DNA of 64,000 bases, taken from the NCBI RefSeq assembly GCF_000972865.1, contig NZ_CP011144.1:62001-126000 (forward strand), written 5' to 3'. Numbering within the stretch: the stretch's first letter is position 1; each line of letters starts with the position of its first letter. A model generated the notes under the pieces. That model was not told where the DNA came from. It was given only the letters and a program-made list of their open reading frames with translations, and searched no databases. The stretch comes from Pseudoxanthomonas suwonensis. GTDB lineage: Bacteria > Pseudomonadota > Gammaproteobacteria > Xanthomonadales > Xanthomonadaceae. The position numbers and the translations under genes were made by a program. This document shows positions 35,937 to 43,608 of this stretch, one piece after another.

Positions 35937-36332
35937 ATGACGCGCCCGCTGCCGCTAGCCGCCTGCCTTGCCCTGGTCTCCGCCCTGCCCTTCGCCGCCC
36001 CGGCCCAGGAGGCCGCGCAGCCGGCGGCCACCGAACCGGCCGCCCCCGCCGCCACGGCTCCGGCCACCCCGGTGGTGCCGGTCGGCAACCCGGAAACCGG
36101 CCGCCTGCTGACCTACACCTGCCAGGGCTGCCACGGCATCACCGGGTACAAGAACGCCTATCCCAGCTTCAAGGTGCCGCTGATCGGCGGCCAGTCGGCC
36201 GAATACCTGGCGCAGGCCCTGCACGACTACCAGCAGGGCAAGCGCAAGCACCCGACCATGCAGGCCCAGGCCCAGAGCTTCTCGGACCAGGACATCGCCG
36301 ACATCGCCGCCTTCCTGTCCACCATCAAGTAA
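35937..36332 (+). CDS. periplasmic class I cytochrome c, single haem
   Basis: A 131-residue protein with a signal peptide (cleavage near AAPAQ-EA), an Ala/Pro/Thr linker of about 25 residues and one c-type domain. Haem attachment is CQGCH; the sixth ligand is probably a methionine in HPTMQAQAQ. It belongs to the c553/c4-type small electron carriers with GGQSAEYLAQALHDYQQG. It is followed after 13 bases by a second cytochrome of the same fold, so both probably pass electrons to a terminal oxidase together. Confidence 0.9.
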   Translation: MTRPLPLAACLALVSALPFAAPAQEAAQPAATEPAAPAATAPATPVVPVGNPETGRLLTYTCQGCHGITGYKNAYPSFKVPLIGGQSAEYLAQALHDYQQGKRKHPTMQAQAQSFSDQDIADIAAFLSTIK

Positions 36333-36345
36333 GCAGCCACCCACC

Positions 36346-36777
36346 ATGCCGACAGCCGTGACCGCCCCGCGTCTCGCCATCGCCCTCACCGCCGCCCTCG
36401 TGCTGGCGGCCTGTTCCGGACAGGACAGTTCCTACGCCGAAGGCGGCACCGCCAAGAGCTCCTCCGCCGGCCTGCCCGCTGGCCATGTCGCCGCCGGCGA
36501 GCAGCTGGCCAGCGCCAAGGGCAAGGCCACCGGCCAGAGCTGCATCGACTGCCATGGCCCGGACGGCAACGCGCCGATCGACGCCACCTATCCCAAGCTC
36601 GGCGGCCAGTACCCCGACTACCTCGCCCACGCGCTGCAGGAGTACCGCAAGGGCGACCGCCAGCACGCGCTGATGACCCCGCAGGCCACCGACCTGACCG
36701 ACCAGCAGATCGCCGACCTGGCCGCGTTCTTCGGCTCGCGCGCCTCGCAGCTGCGGGACCTGCAGGGCGTGCACTGA
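36346..36777 (+). CDS. lipoprotein class I cytochrome c, single haem
   Basis: A 143-residue protein whose signal peptide ends in the lipobox LAAC (about Cys22), so it should be membrane anchored. Haem attachment is CIDCH, with the axial methionine probably in HALMTPQATDLTD. It shares GGQYPDYLAHALQEYRKGDR with the upstream cytochrome and looks like its paralogue. The pair resembles the two halves of a dihaem cytochrome c4 split into separate genes, one soluble and one anchored. A strong terminator follows. Confidence 0.9.
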   Translation: MPTAVTAPRLAIALTAALVLAACSGQDSSYAEGGTAKSSSAGLPAGHVAAGEQLASAKGKATGQSCIDCHGPDGNAPIDATYPKLGGQYPDYLAHALQEYRKGDRQHALMTPQATDLTDQQIADLAAFFGSRASQLRDLQGVH

Positions 36778-36797
36778 GCCGCCCTCGCGAAGGACTT

Positions 36798-36829
36798 CGA
36801 AGGCCCGCGCAAGCGGGCCTTCGCTTTTT
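36798..36829 (+). terminator. intrinsic terminator after the cytochrome c genes
   Basis: A perfect 11-bp stem (36798-36808 with 36813-36823, arm CGAAGGCCCGC), GCAA loop and CTTTTT tract. It closes the cytochrome operon just before the repeat mosaic. Confidence 0.9.
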
Positions 36830-36868
36830 GGGGAACGGTTGCAAAGCCCTGAGTGCAGTCTTGAAACG

Positions 36869-37038
36869 CGGCGGCTTCGGACTGGGTTCCGTCGTTCCGT
36901 GAACGCAAAAGCAGAAGCGGCGGCTTCACAGGGGGCTGCCGTGCCGTGAACGCAGAAGCAGAAGCGGCGGCTTCGGAGGGGCCGCCGTGCCGTGAAGGCA
37001 GAAGCAGAAGCGTCGGCTTCGGAGGGGGCCGCCATGCC
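36869..37038. repeat. 46-47-bp tandem repeat, about 3.6 units
   Basis: Full units are 36899-36945, 36946-36991 and 36992-37038, preceded by a partial unit (36869-36898). Each unit reads GTGAANGCARAAGCAGAAGC, then GGCGGCTTC, then a GGGGSCNGCC segment. Every unit holds the small palindrome GAAGC-GGCG-GCTTC. All reading frames through it are open because of the composition, but none has a start, ribosome site or homology, so it is treated as non-coding. Confidence 0.8.
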
Positions 37039-37132
37039 CAGGGGGTCTGGCGCATCGCTCCGCTGCGGCGTCCTGCCTCCGAGTCGCGACCGCAGCACAT
37101 CCCTGTGCTGCTTGCGCCAGATCCCCTGGGCA
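37035..37132. repeat. inverted-repeat element family C, copy 1
   Basis: Outer arms 37035-37054 and 37113-37132 are 20-base inverted repeats with one mismatch (arm TGCCCAGGGGGTCTGGCGCA). Inside, GCACATCCCTGTGC at 37095-37108 is the reverse complement of the inner palindrome of copy 2 at 37459-37472. Confidence 0.7.
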
Positions 37133-37185
37133 CGACGGCCTCGGGCGGATTCCAGGTCGTGGCTTCGATCTGGGAGCAACAGCAA

Positions 37186-37225
37186 CGCCCCCCTCCCCTT
37201 CGCCGGCGGCGAAAGGGAGGGGGGC
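37186..37225. repeat. 40-bp near-perfect palindrome
   Basis: Positions 37186-37205 and 37206-37225 are complementary except one pair: a C-rich half (CGCCCCCCTCCCC) followed by its G-rich complement. With no loop it is a cruciform or REP-like structure lying 23 bases before repeat A copy 2. Confidence 0.75.
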
Positions 37226-37248
37226 GAATCCGCGACGGCGCCGCTTTT

Positions 37249-37342
37249 TGTAGGAGCGGGCATGACCGCGACACGGGCGTCGGAATCACGAGGGCGTCGC
37301 CTGGGCCGACGGCGTCGCGTCGCGGTCATGCCCGCTCCTACA
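37249..37342. repeat. palindromic repeat family A, copy 2 (core inverted)
   Basis: Perfect 24-base arms at 37249-37272 and 37319-37342, identical to those of copy 1, flanked by T and A runs. The core between them is present in the opposite orientation to the other copies (CGACGCCC... reads on the minus strand), so the inside has flipped relative to the arms or the whole element is reversed. Confidence 0.85.
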
Positions 37343-37410
37343 AAAGCCCAGGCTTGCGGCTGTCGGCTGCGAACGGAGCCACAACCCGGAAGCTCCCGAA
37401 GACGTGGCGG

Positions 37411-37499
37411 GCCGGGAGTATTGCGGCAGCGGCCAGGGATGGCCGCGTCGGCGAGTCGGCACAGGGATGTGCCGTCGAGACGACCGCAATACTCCCGGC
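37411..37499. repeat. inverted-repeat element family C, copy 2
   Basis: Perfect 16-base outer arms at 37411-37426 and 37484-37499 (GCCGGGAGTATTGCGG and complement) enclose the inner palindrome GCACAGGGATGTGC at 37459-37472, shared in inverted form with copy 1. Outer arms of the two copies are unrelated. Confidence 0.7.
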
Positions 37500-37560
37500 T
37501 CGCCGCGGCTCAGCCCGAAGCCGACCACGCCCGGCGCTTTGGCGGTTGCCGTTGTTGTTG

Positions 37561-37596
37561 CGGTTGCGGTTGCGGTTGCGGTTGCGGTTGCGGTCG
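37561..37596. repeat. hexanucleotide microsatellite upstream of the ABC exporter
   Basis: CGGTTG is repeated five times (37561-37590) plus a variant CGGTCG, with related GTTGTTG and GCCGTTGCC on both sides. It ends 113 bases before the ABC exporter start. A length change here could alter promoter spacing or mRNA leader structure. Confidence 0.75.
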
Positions 37597-37708
37597 CCGT
37601 TGCCAATACAGCTGCGGCTGCGGGTTGTAGCGGCATCTTCGTGGTCACGACACACTTCCCTTCGAGCGTGTACTCCGATCGCACGCCCGCACGCGGCACA
37701 ATGCGGCC

Positions 37709-39589
37709 ATGGCCGCCTCCCCGTCCGCCCCGCCCAAGCCGCGCCGTGAGCGCGGCAATCCCAGCCTGCGCGAGCGCTTCGACGCCATGCGCAACCTGCC
37801 GCCGTTCCTGCGCCAGATCTGGGACACCAGCCCCGGGCTGACCCTGACCAGCCTCGGCCTGCGCCTGATACGCGCACTGATGCCGGTGGTCATGCTCTAC
37901 ATCGGCAAGCTGATCATCGACGAAGCGATCCGGCTGGTCGGGCTGGACCTGCGCTTCGAAGAACTGGGCCCGGCCGTGCGCAGCGGCGACCTGGACCACC
38001 TGTTGTGGCTGCTGGGCCTGGAACTGGTCCTGGCGGTGGCCTCCGACCTGCTCGGACGACTGGTCAGCTACGCCGACGGCCTGCTCTCGGAACTGTTCAC
38101 CAACGCCAGCAGCGTGCGCCTGATGGAGCACGCCGCGACCCTGGACCTCGAGGACTTCGAGGATCCGGACCTGCAGGACAAGCTCGACCGCGCCCGGCGC
38201 CTGACCATGAGCCGGATGAACCTGATGAGCCAGCTGTTCGGCCAGGCGCAGGACGCGGTCACCGTGATCGCCTTCGCCACCGGCCTGCTGGTCTACGCGC
38301 CCTGGCTGATCCTGCTGCTGGCGGTGGCGCTGGTACCGGCCTTCGTCGGCGAGGCGCACTTCAACGCGCTGGGCTATTCGCTCAACTACCAGTGGACCCC
38401 GGAGCGGCGCCAGCTCGAGTACCTGCGCCAGACCGGCGCCAGCGTGGAAACGTCCAAGGAGGTGAAGATCTTCAACCTCCATCGCTTCCTGATCGACCGC
38501 TACCGCACGCTGGCCGAGAAGTTCTACCTGGCCAACCGCGCCCTGGCCCGGCGCCGCGCGCTGTGGGGCACCCTGCTGGCGGCGCTGGGCACGCTCGGCT
38601 ACTACGTGGCCTACGCCTACATCGCCTGGCGCACCGTGCGCGGCGACTTCAGCATCGGCGACCTGACCTTCCTGGCCGGCAGCTTCCGCCGCCTGCGCCA
38701 GCTGCTGGAAGGGCTGCTGGTGGGCTTCTCGCAGGTGGCCGGGCAGGCGCTGTACCTGGACGACCTGTACTCGTTCTTCGAGATCGAGCCTGAAATCGCC
38801 TCCAAGCCGGACGCGTTGCCGGTACCGCGGCCGATCGCGCGCGGCTTCGCCTTTGAGAACGTGGGCTTCCGCTATCCCGACGCCGAAACCTGGGCATTAC
38901 GCGGACTGGAGTTCGAACTGCGCGCAGGGGAAGTGCTGGCGCTGGTCGGCGAGAACGGCGCCGGCAAGACCACCCTGGTCAAGCTGCTGGCGCGGCTGTA
39001 CGACCCGGACGAGGGCCGGATCCTGCTCGACGGCCGCGACCTGCGTGACTACGACCTGGACGACCTGCGCGCCAACATCGGGGTGATCTTCCAGGACTTC
39101 GTCCGCTACCACCTGAGCGCCGGCGAGAACATCGGCGTGGGCCGGATCGAGGCGATGGACGACGCCGCGCGCATCCGCGAGGCGGCGCGGCGGGCGATGG
39201 CCGACGAGTTGATCGAAAGCCTGCCACAGGAGTACGACCAGCTGATCGGCCGCCGCTTCAAGACCGGCGTGGACCTGTCCGGCGGGCAGTGGCAGAAGAT
39301 CGCCATCGCCCGTGCCTACATGCGCGACGCGCAGGTGATGATCCTCGACGAGCCGACCGCGGCGCTGGACGCACGCGCCGAGTTCGAGGTGTTCCAGCGC
39401 TTCAAGGAACTGTCCCACCGGCGCACCGCGGTGCTGATCTCGCACCGTTTCTCCAGCGTGCGCATGGCCGACCGGATCCTGGTGCTGGCCGGCGGCCGGC
39501 TCGAGGCCAGCGGCACCCACGCCGAGCTGATGGCGCAGGGCGGGCGCTACGCGGAGTTGTTCGAGTTGCAGGCCGCCGGCTATCGTTGA
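37709..39589 (+). CDS. ABC exporter, fused permease and ATPase
   Basis: A 626-residue half-transporter of the type I exporter family. Residues 45-345 hold six transmembrane helices. The nucleotide-binding domain has Walker A GENGAGKT (414-421), Q-loop at VIFQDFVRY, signature LSGGQ (523-527), Walker B VMILDE (543-548) and the H-loop in LISHRF. It should work as a homodimer; the substrate cannot be read from the sequence. Pumps of this lineage often sit beside peptide or lipid genes, but here the neighbours are a repeat mosaic and a sugar dehydrogenase, so it appears to be a single-gene unit. An ATG at 37701 is out of frame. Confidence 0.88.
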   Translation: MAASPSAPPKPRRERGNPSLRERFDAMRNLPPFLRQIWDTSPGLTLTSLGLRLIRALMPVVMLYIGKLIIDEAIRLVGLDLRFEELGPAVRSGDLDHLLWLLGLELVLAVASDLLGRLVSYADGLLSELFTNASSVRLMEHAATLDLEDFEDPDLQDKLDRARRLTMSRMNLMSQLFGQAQDAVTVIAFATGLLVYAPWLILLLAVALVPAFVGEAHFNALGYSLNYQWTPERRQLEYLRQTGASVETSKEVKIFNLHRFLIDRYRTLAEKFYLANRALARRRALWGTLLAALGTLGYYVAYAYIAWRTVRGDFSIGDLTFLAGSFRRLRQLLEGLLVGFSQVAGQALYLDDLYSFFEIEPEIASKPDALPVPRPIARGFAFENVGFRYPDAETWALRGLEFELRAGEVLALVGENGAGKTTLVKLLARLYDPDEGRILLDGRDLRDYDLDDLRANIGVIFQDFVRYHLSAGENIGVGRIEAMDDAARIREAARRAMADELIESLPQEYDQLIGRRFKTGVDLSGGQWQKIAIARAYMRDAQVMILDEPTAALDARAEFEVFQRFKELSHRRTAVLISHRFSSVRMADRILVLAGGRLEASGTHAELMAQGGRYAELFELQAAGYR

Positions 39590-39619
39590 CGGCCCTTCCC
39601 CGACGACAGGATGCCCGCC

Positions 39620-40804
39620 ATGCGGCTGCCCGCGCACGCCACCGCCGTTTCCGCCCTCGCCCTGGCCGCCGCGCTGGCGGCCTGCAAGCCGGCGCAGGAA
39701 CCGGCCGCCACGCCAGGACCGGCCACCTCCGGACCGGCGCGCAGCGTGGCCAGCGAGCAGGGCGAGGCCAGGCTCACCGTGGTCGCCCGCGGCCTGTCGC
39801 ATCCGTGGGCGGTGGCGCCGTTGCCGGACGGCGGCTTCCTGGTCACCGAGCGCGGCGGCCAGCTGCGCCGCGTCGGCGCCGACGGCAGCGTGTCGGCGCC
39901 GTTGGCCGGCGTGCCGGCGGTGGCCGCGCGCGGCCAGGGCGGCCTGCTCGACGTGGCCCTGGCGCCCGACTTCGCCCAGAGCAGGCGCATCTACCTGAGC
40001 TACTCCGAGCCCGGCGACAGCGGCCTGGCCGGCACCAGCGCCGCCTACGCCACCCTGGGCGACGCCGGCCTGCAGGACCTCACCGTGTTCTACCGCCAGG
40101 AGCCGAAGGTCGATGCCGAGAACCACTACGGCTCGCGCTTCGCCTTCGACGGCCAGGGCCACGTCTTCATCAGCCAGGGCGACCGCACCCAGCGCCCGAC
40201 CGCGCAGGAGCTGGACAAGCTGCAGGGCAAGCTGGTCCGGCTGCGCCTGGACGGCAGCGTGCCGGACAACAACCCCTTCGTCGGCCAGGCCGGCGCGCGT
40301 CCGGAGATCTGGAGCTACGGCCACCGCAACGCGCAGGGCCTGGCCTTCGATCCGCGCACCGGCAAGCTGTGGGAGACCGAGCACGGCCCACGCGGCGGCG
40401 ACGAGATCAACCTGCCGCAGCCTGGAAAGAACTACGGTTGGCCGATCGTCACCCACGGCATCAACTACTCCGGCCAGCCGATTCCCGAGGCGGTGGGCAA
40501 GGCGCAGGAAGGCATGGAGCCGGCGCACTTCGTGTTCGAGGTCTCGCCCGGCCTGTCGGGCATGGCCTTCTACACCGGCCATCCGGGCAAGCCGTGGAAC
40601 GACAGCCTGTTCCTGGGCGCGCTGGCCCAGCGCAACCTGATCCGGCTGCAGCTGGACGGCGACCGCATCGTGGCCGAGGAACGCCTGCTGCACGACCTGG
40701 GCGAGCGCATCCGCGACGTGCGCCTGGGCGCCGACGGCAACCTGTACCTGGTCACCGACGAGACCGACGGCAAGCTGCTGAAGCTGGAGCCGCCGCAGGG
40801 CTGA
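39620..40804 (+). CDS. yliI: PQQ-dependent aldose sugar dehydrogenase-like lipoprotein
   Basis: A 394-residue six-bladed beta-propeller of the soluble glucose dehydrogenase (GSDH/YliI) family. The signal peptide ends in a lipobox, LAAC, so it should be anchored in the periplasm. Conserved pieces are GLSHPWAVAPLPDG, GGLLDVALAPDF, ENHYGSRFAFD, PEIWSYGHRNAQGLAFDP and EHGPRGGDEINLP, which hold the calcium and PQQ contacts. The ATG at 39620 fits the upstream AGGA better than that at 39611. It would oxidise sugars with PQQ. PQQ biosynthesis genes are not in the window. Confidence 0.9.
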   Translation: MRLPAHATAVSALALAAALAACKPAQEPAATPGPATSGPARSVASEQGEARLTVVARGLSHPWAVAPLPDGGFLVTERGGQLRRVGADGSVSAPLAGVPAVAARGQGGLLDVALAPDFAQSRRIYLSYSEPGDSGLAGTSAAYATLGDAGLQDLTVFYRQEPKVDAENHYGSRFAFDGQGHVFISQGDRTQRPTAQELDKLQGKLVRLRLDGSVPDNNPFVGQAGARPEIWSYGHRNAQGLAFDPRTGKLWETEHGPRGGDEINLPQPGKNYGWPIVTHGINYSGQPIPEAVGKAQEGMEPAHFVFEVSPGLSGMAFYTGHPGKPWNDSLFLGALAQRNLIRLQLDGDRIVAEERLLHDLGERIRDVRLGADGNLYLVTDETDGKLLKLEPPQG

Positions 40805-40829
40805 GCCACGCGGGCGCCGCGGGCACCGG

Positions 40830-40869
40830 CAGCCGGATGAGAACGGCTCTCATCCGGCTGGGCTACAAT
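40830..40869 (+). promoter_or_regulatory. fpr promoter with overlapping 13-bp inverted repeat
   Basis: A perfect 13-base inverted repeat (40830-40842 with 40848-40860, arm CAGCCGGATGAGA) is followed by TACAAT at 40864-40869 as -10. The repeat covers the -35 position. Its centre, TGAGAACGGCTCTCA, matches 11 of 14 informative positions of the Fur-type 7-1-7 motif (TGAGAATNATTCTCA). It could equally be the 3' hairpin of the preceding gene. Confidence 0.45.
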
Positions 40870-40903
40870 ACGCGTCTTCCTCCCCTCCCCCCAGTTGTCC
40901 GCG

Positions 40904-41686
40904 ATGTCCTCCGCCTACGGCACCGAGACGGTGCTCGATGTCCGTCACTGGACCGACGACTACTTCAGCTTCACCACCACACGCGACGACGGTTTCCGCT
41001 TCGAGAACGGCCAGTTCGTGATGATCGGGCTGGCCACCGAGGGCGGCAAGCCGCTGCTGCGCGCCTACTCGATCGCCAGCGCCAACTGGGAGGAGCAGCT
41101 GGAGTTCTTCAGCATCAAGGTGCCCCACGGCCCGCTGACCTCGCGCCTGCAGCACATCCGGCCCGGCGACAGCGTGCTGATCGGGCGCAAGCCCACCGGC
41201 ACCCTGCTGATCAGCGACCTGCACCCGGGCCGCAACCTGTACCTGCTGGGCACCGGCACCGGCCTGGCGCCGTGGCTGTCGGTGGTCAAGGACCCGGAGA
41301 CCTACGAGCGCTTCGAGCGCGTGGTCGTGTGCCACGGCGTGCGCAACGCCAAGGACCTGGCCTACCGCGACTACTTCGAGAAGGAACTGCCGCAGCACGA
41401 GTTCCTGGGCGAGGCCATCCGCGAGAAGCTGCTGTACTACCCGGCGGTCAGCCGCGAGGACTTCCCCCACCGCGGCCGCCTGACCGAGCTGATGGCCAGC
41501 GGCAGGATGATGCGCGCCCTGGGCCTGGATCCGCTCGACCCGGCGCACGACCGCGCCATGATCTGCGGCAGCCCGCAGATGCTGGCCGATTTCCGCGCCC
41601 TGCTCGACGGACGCGGCTTCACCGCCTCGCCGCGGATCGGCAGCCCCGGCCAGTACGTGTTCGAGCGCGCGTTCGTCGAGAAATAG
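40904..41686 (+). CDS. fpr: ferredoxin-NADP+ reductase
   Basis: A 260-residue flavoenzyme moving electrons between NADPH and ferredoxin or flavodoxin. The FAD-binding motif is RAYSIAS, the NADP domain shows GTGTGLAPWLSV, and the C-terminus ends in YVFERAFVEK as in subclass I bacterial Fpr, which ends in a VEK-type tail. It supports iron-sulfur repair and oxidative stress responses. The ATG at 40904 was chosen; a TTG three codons upstream is less likely. It has its own promoter with an inverted repeat. Confidence 0.94.
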   Translation: MSSAYGTETVLDVRHWTDDYFSFTTTRDDGFRFENGQFVMIGLATEGGKPLLRAYSIASANWEEQLEFFSIKVPHGPLTSRLQHIRPGDSVLIGRKPTGTLLISDLHPGRNLYLLGTGTGLAPWLSVVKDPETYERFERVVVCHGVRNAKDLAYRDYFEKELPQHEFLGEAIREKLLYYPAVSREDFPHRGRLTELMASGRMMRALGLDPLDPAHDRAMICGSPQMLADFRALLDGRGFTASPRIGSPGQYVFERAFVEK

Positions 41687-41771
41687 CTGTAAACAGATGG
41701 CCTGTCGTCGCACCCGGCCGCGTGCTAGCGTGCGCGCAGCACACGGGGCACACAGCGAACAGGGGGAACGC

Positions 41772-42311
41772 ATGGCGATGCGATGGCTGCTGCTGGCCGG
41801 ACTGGCCCTGTCGGCGATGGATCTTTCCGCGGCCGACCTGCAACCGCCGCCGGCGGTGGGCGAACTGCCGCCGCAGCAGCTGGGCAAGGACCGCCACGGC
41901 AAGCCGATCGACCTGGCCGACTACCGCGGCAAGGTCACCATCGTCACCTTCTGGGCGTCCTGGTGCGGCCCCTGCCGCAAGGAACTGCTCGTCCTCGGCC
42001 ATTTCCAGGACGTGATCGGCAAGGACGCGCTCGAGGTCATCGCGGTCAACTTCAAGGAGCCGCACAGCGACTTCAACGCGGTGGTCCGCGCCAACCGCAA
42101 GCTGGCCCTGACCTACGTCCGCGACGCCAGCGGCGCGACCAGCGACCTCTACGGGGTCAAGTCGGTGCCGCACATGTTCGTCCTGGACCACGAGGGAAAG
42201 GTGGCCTACACCCACCTCGGCTATTCGGAACGGGCGCTGCCCGGCATCATCGACGAAATCCTGTCGCTGCTCCCGGACGAGGTGAAGAGACGGCCGCCGG
42301 CCAAGAGCTAG
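41772..42311 (+). CDS. TlpA-like periplasmic thioredoxin
   Basis: A 179-residue thiol-disulfide protein. A signal peptide (about 1-20) starts at the ATG at 41772, which has an excellent AGGGGG ribosome site; the longer frame from 41697 has neither. The thioredoxin fold has the active site WCGPC (Cys65 and Cys68) and the cis-proline segment KSVPHMFVLD. TlpA/ResA relatives reduce disulfides for cytochrome c maturation or thiol repair. A partner DsbD is not seen here. Confidence 0.88.
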   Translation: MAMRWLLLAGLALSAMDLSAADLQPPPAVGELPPQQLGKDRHGKPIDLADYRGKVTIVTFWASWCGPCRKELLVLGHFQDVIGKDALEVIAVNFKEPHSDFNAVVRANRKLALTYVRDASGATSDLYGVKSVPHMFVLDHEGKVAYTHLGYSERALPGIIDEILSLLPDEVKRRPPAKS

Positions 42312-42323
42312 CCGCGAGCCCGA

Positions 42324-42815
42324 CTACGACGCGGCTGCCAGCGCCCGGTCGATGGCGCTGGTCAGCGCTTCGGGCCGCTCGCGCGGCGCGTAGCGGGCCA
42401 GCACCCGGCCATCGCGGCCGACAAGGAACTTGGTGAAGTTCCACTTGATCCTGCCGGTTCCCAGCAGCCCGCGCCTCTCCCGCTTCAGCCAGCTCCACAG
42501 CGGATGCGCGCCGGGCCCGTTGACCTCGACCTTGGCGAACATCGGGAAGGTCACCCCGTAGTTGAGCGCGCAGAAGTCGCGGATCGTCGCCTCGTCGCCG
42601 GGCTCCTGCTGGCCGAACTGGTCGCAGGGGAAGCCGAGCACGGCGAAGCCGCGGTTGCGCCGCTCCCGCCACAGCCGCTCCAGCCCGGCGTACTGCGGGG
42701 TGAAGCCGCAACGCGACGCCACGTTGACCACCAGCAGTACCTGGCCGGCGAACTCGGACAGGGCGCGCTCGTGGCCGTCGATGTCGGTGGCGGTGAAGTC
42801 GTAGGCGCAGGTCAT
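42324..42815 (-). CDS. glutathione peroxidase family protein
   Basis: A 163-residue thiol peroxidase. The catalytic cysteine is Cys36 in NVASRCGFTPQY, with the family partners in GFPCDQFGQQEPG and KWNFTKFLV. Bacterial members use cysteine rather than selenocysteine and often take electrons from thioredoxin. The ATG at 42815 precedes the conserved YDFTATDIDG; the upstream frame is the antisense of the next gene. It converges with the thioredoxin gene, the stops being 12 bases apart. Confidence 0.93.
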   Translation of the reverse strand: MTCAYDFTATDIDGHERALSEFAGQVLLVVNVASRCGFTPQYAGLERLWRERRNRGFAVLGFPCDQFGQQEPGDEATIRDFCALNYGVTFPMFAKVEVNGPGAHPLWSWLKRERRGLLGTGRIKWNFTKFLVGRDGRVLARYAPRERPEALTSAIDRALAAAS

Positions 42816-42911
42816 GGCGGTCGCAGCCGGGCCGGGGAGCACCAGAATAACCGCGCCTCCCACCGATACGCGCGATGCCCTACCCTTGGTCGAACCCGCA
42901 GGAGCCGCCCC

Positions 42912-43508
42912 ATGCAGGCCGCGCACGACACCGCCTCGATGGCGACCCTCTATGCCCACATCCGGATCCTGATGGGCATGATCGTGGGCCTGGGCCTGAC
43001 CCACCTGCTGCGCCATTTCGCCAACCTGATCGAGAACCCGCGGCGCAAGCCGATCTACTGGGTGCACCTGGGCTGGGCGCTGTCGATGTTCCTGTACCTG
43101 ATCCACTTCTGGTGGTGGGAGTTCAGGCTCGGGCACCTGGTCCAGTGGAGCTTCAACCTGTACCTGTTCGTCACCTTGTACGCGCTGCTCCTGTACCTGC
43201 TGTGCGCCTGCGTGTTCTCCGACAGCGCCAGCGAGTATCCCGACTACCGCGAATACTTCTACGCGCGGCGGCAGTGGTTCTTCGGCCTGCTGGCGCTGGC
43301 CTACGCCGTTGACATGGCCGACACCTGGATCAAGGGGCCGGCCTACTTCCATGGCTTCGGTCCGGAATTCGTGATCCGGAACCTGGTCTACATCGTGCTG
43401 TGCGTGGTCGCCGCCCTCACCCGCAACCCTTGGTTCCACGGTGCGTTCGTCAGCCTGGGACTGGCCTACCAGATCTCATGGATCGCACGCCAGTTTGAGA
43501 CGCTTTGA
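42912..43508 (+). CDS. five-helix membrane protein of unknown function
   Basis: A 198-residue very hydrophobic protein with about five or six transmembrane helices, rich in Trp and Tyr (HFWWWEF, YFYARRQWFFGLL). It starts at an ATG eight bases after CAGGAG. I do not recognise a named family. The His-containing first helices (YAHIRILMG, THLLRHFANLIEN) resemble small membrane proteins of uncharacterised COGs. It is divergent from the glutathione peroxidase gene and precedes dcp; no operon is evident. Confidence 0.72.
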   Translation: MQAAHDTASMATLYAHIRILMGMIVGLGLTHLLRHFANLIENPRRKPIYWVHLGWALSMFLYLIHFWWWEFRLGHLVQWSFNLYLFVTLYALLLYLLCACVFSDSASEYPDYREYFYARRQWFFGLLALAYAVDMADTWIKGPAYFHGFGPEFVIRNLVYIVLCVVAALTRNPWFHGAFVSLGLAYQISWIARQFETL

Positions 43509-43608
43509 CGCCGGGAGCGGCCTGAATCGCTGCCGTCCTGTGCCTTTTGTCACGGGTCGCCGCACCCGGCACTGGGTTAGATTCAGAGGAATCTTTCCGC
43601 AGGATCCC

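Noticed and set aside
36899..37038. CRISPR-like array
   Set aside because: Units are directly adjacent without unique spacers and no cas gene is present; it is a plain tandem repeat.
36946..37749. open frames through the repeat mosaic on both strands
   Set aside because: They translate tandem and palindromic repeats into Arg/Ala-rich strings with no start signal or homology.
39289..42015. 908-codon open frame across the ABC exporter, sugar dehydrogenase and fpr genes
   Set aside because: Arg/Pro/Ala-rich shadow frame; the three genes in the other frames have clear families and catalytic motifs.
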